From contig CAXKVR010000090.1 of the NCBI GenBank assembly GCA_964058845.1, forward strand, positions 1 through 24,756: DNA of 24,756 bases, in the 5' to 3' direction. This document shows positions 20,459 through 24,756 of this stretch, in pieces. Source of the stretch: Carex sylvatica. Its lineage: Eukaryota > Streptophyta > Magnoliopsida > Poales > Cyperaceae. The notes under the pieces were generated by a model, which was given only the letters and a program-made list of their open reading frames with translations, was not told the DNA's origin and did no database searches. How positions within the stretch are numbered: the first letter of the stretch is position 1; every line of letters starts with the position of its first letter. A program made the translations under genes and the position numbers.

Positions 20459-20677
20459 TTATCTAGTTGTAATTAGGGAAAGCCACCCGGCCCGACTCGA
20501 TCTTTTTGACATCATCAACTCGAGTATTTCATAATGGCGCTGCACCTCATCGGCCGCCTTCCCACTACCTATGGCACGTGTCACCTTGTACCAACGGTCT
20601 GGCGTGTCCTTGTCATACACTGCCAATGCCCTCTCGAATAGTTTGTTCTCCTTCGCGGACCATTGTGCCGAAGCCAT
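20459..20677 (-). CDS. RADIALIS-like single-repeat MYB/SANT protein, altered C-terminus
   Basis: 72 codons from the ATG at 20677. Residues 6-52 form a complete SANT/MYB repeat: W6, KENK at 9-12, [16 protein letters not shown] ending in W29, [20 protein letters not shown] ending at 52. This is very close to RADIALIS/RSM proteins, nuclear factors of about 80-100 residues that antagonise DIVARICATA-type MYBs by competing for partners. After L52 the frame changes. Compared with copy A there are two extra bases near 20519-20522. The alternative frame would continue with [18 protein letters not shown] and a stop, the usual family tail, but the actual frame gives [12 protein letters not shown] and ends LITTR. 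So the DNA-binding repeat is intact and the tail is lost. A conserved polypyrimidine-AG at about 19901-19912 could be the acceptor of a 3' UTR exon, as in intron-bearing relatives. It may be a functional variant, an early pseudogene, or a sequencing error. Confidence 0.7.
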   Translation of the reverse strand: MASAQWSAKENKLFERALAVYDKDTPDRWYKVTRAIGSGKAADEVQRHYEILELMMSKRSSRAGWLSLITTR

Positions 20678-20786
20678 TAATTGTTGTATGTATATATATA
20701 TATGTAAGTGCTATGTATATGGATATAAGTTAAGAATGAGGTTGATGAAATGCTTGTTGGTATGAAGTGGCATTGAAGTTTGCATG

Positions 20787-20796
20787 TTTATATAGA
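20787..20796 (-). promoter_or_regulatory. TATA box of RADIALIS-like copy B
   Basis: The minus strand reads CTCTATATAAACATGC, about 110 bases upstream of the ATG, leaving a leader of about 80 bases. Position and surroundings match copy A. It follows a cccaccaaatcaccccctc block shared by both copies. Confidence 0.6.
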
Positions 20797-21118
20797 GGAG
20801 AGGGGGTGATTTGGTGGGCCATGGATATGGAATAATTGGTTGCAAGAGGGAAAAGAGCAGGGAATAAAGGTGACTTGAGCCCTTTGAGCCGCACAAAGAA
20901 GGGTTCTTTGGTAGAAAATAAATATGTTGCAATCTCGAATCCAGTGAACACTACTATGAAATTTCTGCAATCTCGAATCCAGCCATCCAATTGTTTTCGA
21001 AAATGCGTCTCAAAACAGTTCAACGGTTGGATTTAGATTGCAGATATTTCAGGGTCACTGGTTAGTGGTTACTGGTCTTAGATTACAGCATATTCGCACT
21101 AGTGGAAAATATGGAATC

Positions 21119-21545
21119 AGGATCGGTTATATACGCATATTAGTATCGGAATACAACCAATCCTGATGAAGGCGATACTGATATTACAATAATCTGGATC
21201 GGGAACCAACTTTATAAAAAAAAAGAAAAAGTATTAGGAACAGTTGTTAATAAAAAACAAATCCTAATACCTTTTTTTTTTTTAAGTTGGTTTTGCAAAA
21301 AAAAAAAAAAAACACTTTCAGGATCGGTTATTTTAAACAACCGATCCTAAATTTTTTTTTTTTTAAGTTGGTTCTGCAAAAAAAAAAGAAAAAAAGAACA
21401 CTTTTAGGGTCAGTTATTTTAAATAACCGATCCTAAAAGTTTTTTTTTTATTTTTTATTTTTAGAATTAGGATCGGTTATTGTAAACAACCGATCCTAAT
21501 AGTAGTAATCTAGATCGGTTGTTTAAAATAACCGATCCTGATGTT
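21119..21545. repeat. Left subterminal array of palindromic aggatcggtt words
   Basis: About seven to eight copies of the aggatcggtt / aaccgatcct pair, each pair separated by roughly 8-12 A/T-rich bases (for example 21320-21350, 21471-21502 and 21511-21540). Long A/T runs separate the pairs. In the superfamily such words bind the element's DNA-binding protein; here that is inference. Confidence 0.8.
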
Positions 21546-22299
21546 TTATTGAAGCTAAAAAAAAATATTTTTATTTATTTGACTAGCTTCCATATATATT
21601 TTGCTGGCCAACACCCTAAATTTTTTTTTTTTGCACAGTAAGAAGTAATAATCAAATATCATATACACATCCTAAATTAAATATCATACACATCTTAAAT
21701 TATTACAAAAAATTCATGTTCATACAAAGTTTTGTGAAGCATTACATATTATAACAATAAATTTAAATCCAAAAAAATTTAATTAACAAACATACAACTA
21801 ATTGAGCTATTTCTTCAATTAACACACATTTCTTCAATTAAAAGACCCGAAAAACAAAAACAAAGGTAACAATTAGATGAAAAAATATTTTCCAATAAAA
21901 AATACAAAAATAAAATGTGTTTTTAAAAGTATAATAATGAGAAAATTAGATAAAGCTAATAAAAGCTAATACCGTGATAGTTGATCGGCCGGATGATTAA
22001 GTAACTTGAGCGAGATGTCCTCAAGACTGTAAAACAATATACAAACACCATTAATTAATTTTTGAAACAATAAAAAAAATTAAAAACTGACAGAATTGAG
22101 AGGCTCGGCTTTGAGAGGAAGAGACGGAGAGAGAAAGAGAGAGACATGGAGGAGAGGGAGAGACGGAGATAGAGAGAGAGGGACACACACAGAGGACTGA
22201 GAATTTGAGAGGGAGAGACGGAGACACAGAGAGAGACACTAAGTTGAAAATAAGAGGCGCGAAATGAAAATAAGAACCCTAAGCAGATTATATAGGGAG

Positions 22300-22630
22300 T
22301 TATCAGGATCAGTTGTTAATAAAAAACCGATCCTGATAGTTTAACTATTATGATCAGTTGTTCTAAACAACTGATCCTAATACTATCAGGATCGGTTGTT
22401 AATAAAAAATCGATCCTAATACTTTTTTTTTTTTTTTTTGCAGAACCAACTTAAAAAAAAAAAAAAGTATTAGGATCGGTTTTTTTATTAACAACCGATC
22501 CTGATAGTATCAGGATCGGTTTTTATAAACAAAAAAATCCGATCTGATTAACTATTAGAATCGAATTTGTTCAGAGAACCGATGCAGATAAATACTAGTA
22601 TCGGTTGTTTCATATAGCTGATCTAGATAG
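22300..22630. repeat. Right subterminal array of palindromic aggatcggtt words
   Basis: About seven pairs mirror the left array, for example 22304-22336, 22387-22418 and 22472-22502. The outermost ones are degenerate (atcgaatttgttcagagaac, gtatcggttgtttcatatag). Confidence 0.8.
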
Positions 22631-22985
22631 ACCGATTCTGATTCCTACTTTTCCACCAGTGTCGGAAACTCCTTGGGGTGAGCCAGGGAGTCAGGGACAA
22701 CATGCATGTCTCTATTTTTGCATCTTTAATTTTTCTTGAACAGTTGAACGATTCCTCTTCATTTGAAGAATATATATAGGTATGTTTGATGCAGATTTAA
22801 AGTTATGGAGGCATAAGGTAATTTTGAAGATATATTTTTTTCAAATTAAACCGGTCTAAATTATTTTATTTGATGAAGACTTAAAGTTAATGAGGTTCAA
22901 ATTAAGTATGAGAGAGAAAATATAAAAAAATATTGATGACAACGTGGCCCACAGTGCTGAATTAATATATATATATATATATAGA

Positions 22986-23148
22986 CACTACAAGAAGGTA
23001 GGTACTTTTCGCGAGGGTAAAAAGTGCATTTATGACGGTACTCCGTCGCTAAAAGTACCGTCACTAATAGAAAAGCACATTTATGATGGTATTCTGTCGC
23101 TAAATGTCACTTTTTACCCTCGCGAAAAGTGCCTACCTTCTTGTTGTG
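22986..23148. mobile_element. CACTA-type MITE, 163 bp
   Basis: The left arm CACTACAAGAAGGTAGGTAC continues into ttttcgcgagggtaaaaagtg. The right arm is its near-perfect inverse ending CCTTCTTGTTGTG. The 3-bp duplication aga flanks it at 22983-22985 and 23149-23151. The CACTACAAGAA terminus is the classic plant CACTA end. It inserted at the left edge of foldback element X, so it is younger than X. Confidence 0.88.
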
Positions 23149-23554
23149 AGATATGGGGTACATTGCAATGTATAGGTATTTTTGTGCATTGGACTATAAA
23201 TCATCGGATTCAAAGTCCAAATGACCAATCCAAACTGTTCATCTTGTTCTCCATATTAATATGTGCTTGGAGACAACATTTTATATTTTTTAAAATTTAT
23301 TTACTATTTATTAAGCCACTTTGAAAATCGCTGATCCAATGGTGTTTTTTGATTTTACTGTTACCGTTGGATCAGCGATTTTCAAAGTGGCTTAATAAAT
23401 AGTAAAAAAAATTCAAAAAATATAAAATTTGGTCCCCAAGCACATATTCATACGGAGAACAAGATGAACGTTTGGATCGATCATTTGAACTTTAAATCGG
23501 TGATTTATAGTCCAATGCACAAAATACTTATGCATTGCAATGTACCATAGCCCA

Positions 23555-23557
<3 letters not shown>
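23149..23557. mobile_element. Foldback element X with 44-bp near-perfect core stem
   Basis: The arms of about 190 bp are inverted copies: ggggtacattgcaatgtata near 23156 and tgcattgcaatgtaccatag near 23531, then ttggactataaatca and tgatttatagtccaa, and gttctccatatta with tacggagaac. The core arms 23300-23343 and 23363-23406 pair along 44 positions with one T/G wobble around a 19-base loop. (TA)n and (CT)n runs flank it. There is no coding capacity. A frame crossing its left part at 22944-23324 is not a gene. Confidence 0.7.

Positions 23558-23570
<13 letters not shown>

Positions 23571-23604
<34 letters not shown>
23571..23604. repeat. (TA)n microsatellite
   Basis: An unbroken TA run between foldback elements X and Y. 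A second one follows Y at about 24027-24048, and a shorter one precedes X at 22965-22982. Confidence 0.95.
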
Positions 23605-23607
<3 letters not shown>

Positions 23608-23610
23608 AGA

Positions 23611-24026
23611 GTGTGACTAATATGCATTCGGTAGCATATGGGCCGAAGTGCTACCGGTCCAAATTTGAAATTTCAAAATCCAAAAAGTCAATCTGAATTG
23701 TTAGATGTGATCTCTATATTGAAATGTGCTTAGAGACTAAATTTTACATTTTTCTGAATTTTTTTACTATTTATTAAGCCACTTTGAAAATCGCTGATCC
23801 AACGGTGGCTTCTGATTTTACTATTTTGTTATGCCACCGTTGGATCAGCCATTTTCAAAGTGACTTAATAAATAGTAAAAAAATTCAGAAAAATATAAAA
23901 TTTGGCCTCCAATCACATTTCAATATAGAGATCACATCTAACGGTTCAAATCGACTTTTTGGATTTTGATTTCATATTTGGACCGGTAGCACTTCAACCC
24001 ATATGATACCTAAGGCATATTAGTCA
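23611..24026. mobile_element. Foldback element Y, 416 bp
   Basis: The terminal inverted repeats are long: gtgtgactaatatgc at the left and gcatattagtcac at the right, continuing through catatgggccgaagtgctac and gtagcacttcaacccatatg. The core arms 23763-23809 and 23833-23879 pair over 47 positions with two mismatches around a 23-base loop, matching the core of element X. TA runs flank both ends. The terminal word resembles element Z (gtgtggctaatat). Confidence 0.75.
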
Positions 24027-24058
24027 CTATATATATATATATATATATGATGATGATG

Positions 24059-24178
24059 AGGGATCAAATATAGAGATCACATTTAATGGTTTAGATCGAC
24101 CGTTTGGATTTTGAAAATTGAAAAACCAATAGGTTGCACTACGGCTCCGGAACAAACGTTTTGATATTTACCAACCTA
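24059..24178. mobile_element. Right half of foldback element Z in copy B
   Basis: It matches about 17190-17300 (tttagatcgaccgtttggat, aacaaacgttttgatattta, ccaacctatatatagata). The left half and core are absent and elements X and Y lie where it would be, suggesting replacement or deletion between similar cores. Confidence 0.6.
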
Positions 24179-24210
24179 TATATAGATATAGAGATAGAGA
24201 GAGAGGGAGT

Positions 24211-24383
24211 TAGGCTACGATACTTCGCAAAGTAAAGCAAGCGTTTTACTTCATGTCTATATCTTCAATTTCAAAGTTCAAACTGTAAGAACTGTTCAAG
24301 TTGATCCCCATATTAAATTATACTTGGAGACCAACTTTTAATTTTTAGAATTTTTTACTATTTATTAAGATGGTTTGAAAAAC
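24211..24383. mobile_element. Left half of foldback element W in copy B, cut by LTR
   Basis: taggctacgatacttcgcaa through tttattaagatggtttgaaa matches 17353-17530 in copy A. The sequence then switches without transition to the LTR terminus at 24384, so the LTR inserted inside this element. Confidence 0.7.
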
Positions 24384-24756
24384 TGTCACACCCGCAGCCA
24401 TGGGTCGCGACAGTCCCCCGCCGTAAGCATACAACTCCGTGTACGCTTACAATGCGGTTCACATTTCGATCAGACACTCAAGACAATAAATAATATAAAA
24501 TAAGTTTCTAAATATATATATTAGAGTACACAGTCTGGTCAGATAATAATACATCAAAAGTATCTCATCCGGATACCAACCATAAGGCCTAACCTAGAAC
24601 TATACAACAAAATATCTATGGTCATATAAAGGTAAACTATCAAAGGCCTACTACTCCCGTGCCTCCCCGGAATCAGTCGCACCAGAACCTGTAAAATAAC
24701 CCGAATGGTGGGGGTGAGAATAAATTCTCAGTGCGAAACTTGCTACAGTTTAGATT
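24384..24756 (-). mobile_element. LTR terminus, inverse orientation, runs off the window
   Basis: It begins TGTCACACCCGCAGCC on the plus strand, the inverse of the ...GGGTGTGACA end of the LTR at 6846-9520. Further shared blocks, read on the minus strand: cactgagaatt...attctcac, a ttttacaggttctgg junction, gtaggcctttgatag, tctgaccag, and gtatgcttacggcgggg near the end. No primer-binding site lies outside the terminus, so this is the outer end of a 3' LTR or a solo LTR. Which of the two it is depends on sequence beyond the window. Confidence 0.75.

Larger units (their letters stand above)
21097..22661. mobile_element. CACTA (En/Spm-type) non-autonomous element, 1565 bp, in copy B
   Basis: The ends CACTAGTGGAAAA and ...TTTTCCACCAGTG are inverted repeats, flanked by the 3-bp duplication tcg at 21094-21096 and 22662-22664. 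Both subterminal regions are packed with aggatcggtt...aaccgatcct words arranged as short palindromes. The middle (about 21570-22300) is AT-rich with a GA-rich block at 22115-22240 and no transposase frame. The CACTA start, the 3-bp duplication and repeated subterminal words are the defining marks of this superfamily. Copy A shows the uninterrupted site near 16550. Confidence 0.9.
19636..24383. repeat. Segmental duplication, copy B
   Basis: Partner of 13596-17530, same orientation. It contains the better-preserved RADIALIS-like locus and, unlike copy A, a 1565-bp CACTA element, a CACTA MITE and foldback elements X and Y. Alignment resumes in the joined halves of elements Z and W (24059-24383) and is then cut by an LTR at 24384, so its true right end may lie beyond the window. 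Confidence 0.85.

Noticed and set aside
22944..23324. 126-codon plus-strand frame
   Set aside because: It runs across a TA microsatellite, a complete CACTA MITE and half of a foldback element, so it cannot be an ancestral coding unit.

Overview
This looks like nuclear DNA from a flowering plant, most likely a eudicot. It is very AT-rich, with (TA)n, (GA)n and poly-T tracts and few long open frames. It carries two RADIALIS-like MYB/SANT loci and a dense layer of plant-type DNA transposons (hAT, CACTA, Mutator-like/foldback) plus long LTRs with TG...CA ends. I saw no bacterial operons, ribosome binding sites, CRISPR array or rRNA gene, and no convincing tRNA gene.

Layout. 1-923 is the 3' part of an 'agctcg'-rich hAT-like element. 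1000-1207 is a small foldback MITE. 1218-3701 is AT-rich with no recognised gene. 3702-4352 (minus) is an intronless 216-codon frame for an unrecognised protein with a duplicated helical domain and a TATA box upstream. 4420-6261 has no convincing gene. 6270-9529 is a nested insertion: a 572-bp hAT element whose right-hand target duplication was later split by a ~2.7-kb solo LTR. 9530-12049 is AT-rich and unassigned. 12063-12492 is a 430-bp element with a 13-bp target duplication. 12693-13140 is a decayed hAT-like remnant.

The right half is dominated by a direct segmental duplication, copy A (about 13596-17530) and copy B (about 19636-24383), each holding one RADIALIS-like locus on the minus strand with a conserved TATA box. 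Each copy has its own later insertions with clean target duplications and a matching uninterrupted site in the other copy: two hAT elements in A, and a 1565-bp CACTA element in B. A 163-bp CACTA MITE also lies in B. An LTR related to the 6846-9520 one breaks copy B at 24384. Both RADIALIS-like copies carry frame-changing lesions at different places. A is broken; B keeps the whole SANT core but has a changed tail.

Around the right ends of both copies sits a family of foldback elements with a shared palindromic core and flanking TA/GA microsatellites. One can form a 44-bp stem with a single G-U wobble. Between the two copies (18765-19613) is a further foldback element carrying unrelated internal sequence.

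The genes do not form an obvious pathway. The window is mainly a record of local duplication, gene decay and successive transposon insertion. All family calls rest on motifs and repeat structure read by eye; no database search was possible.
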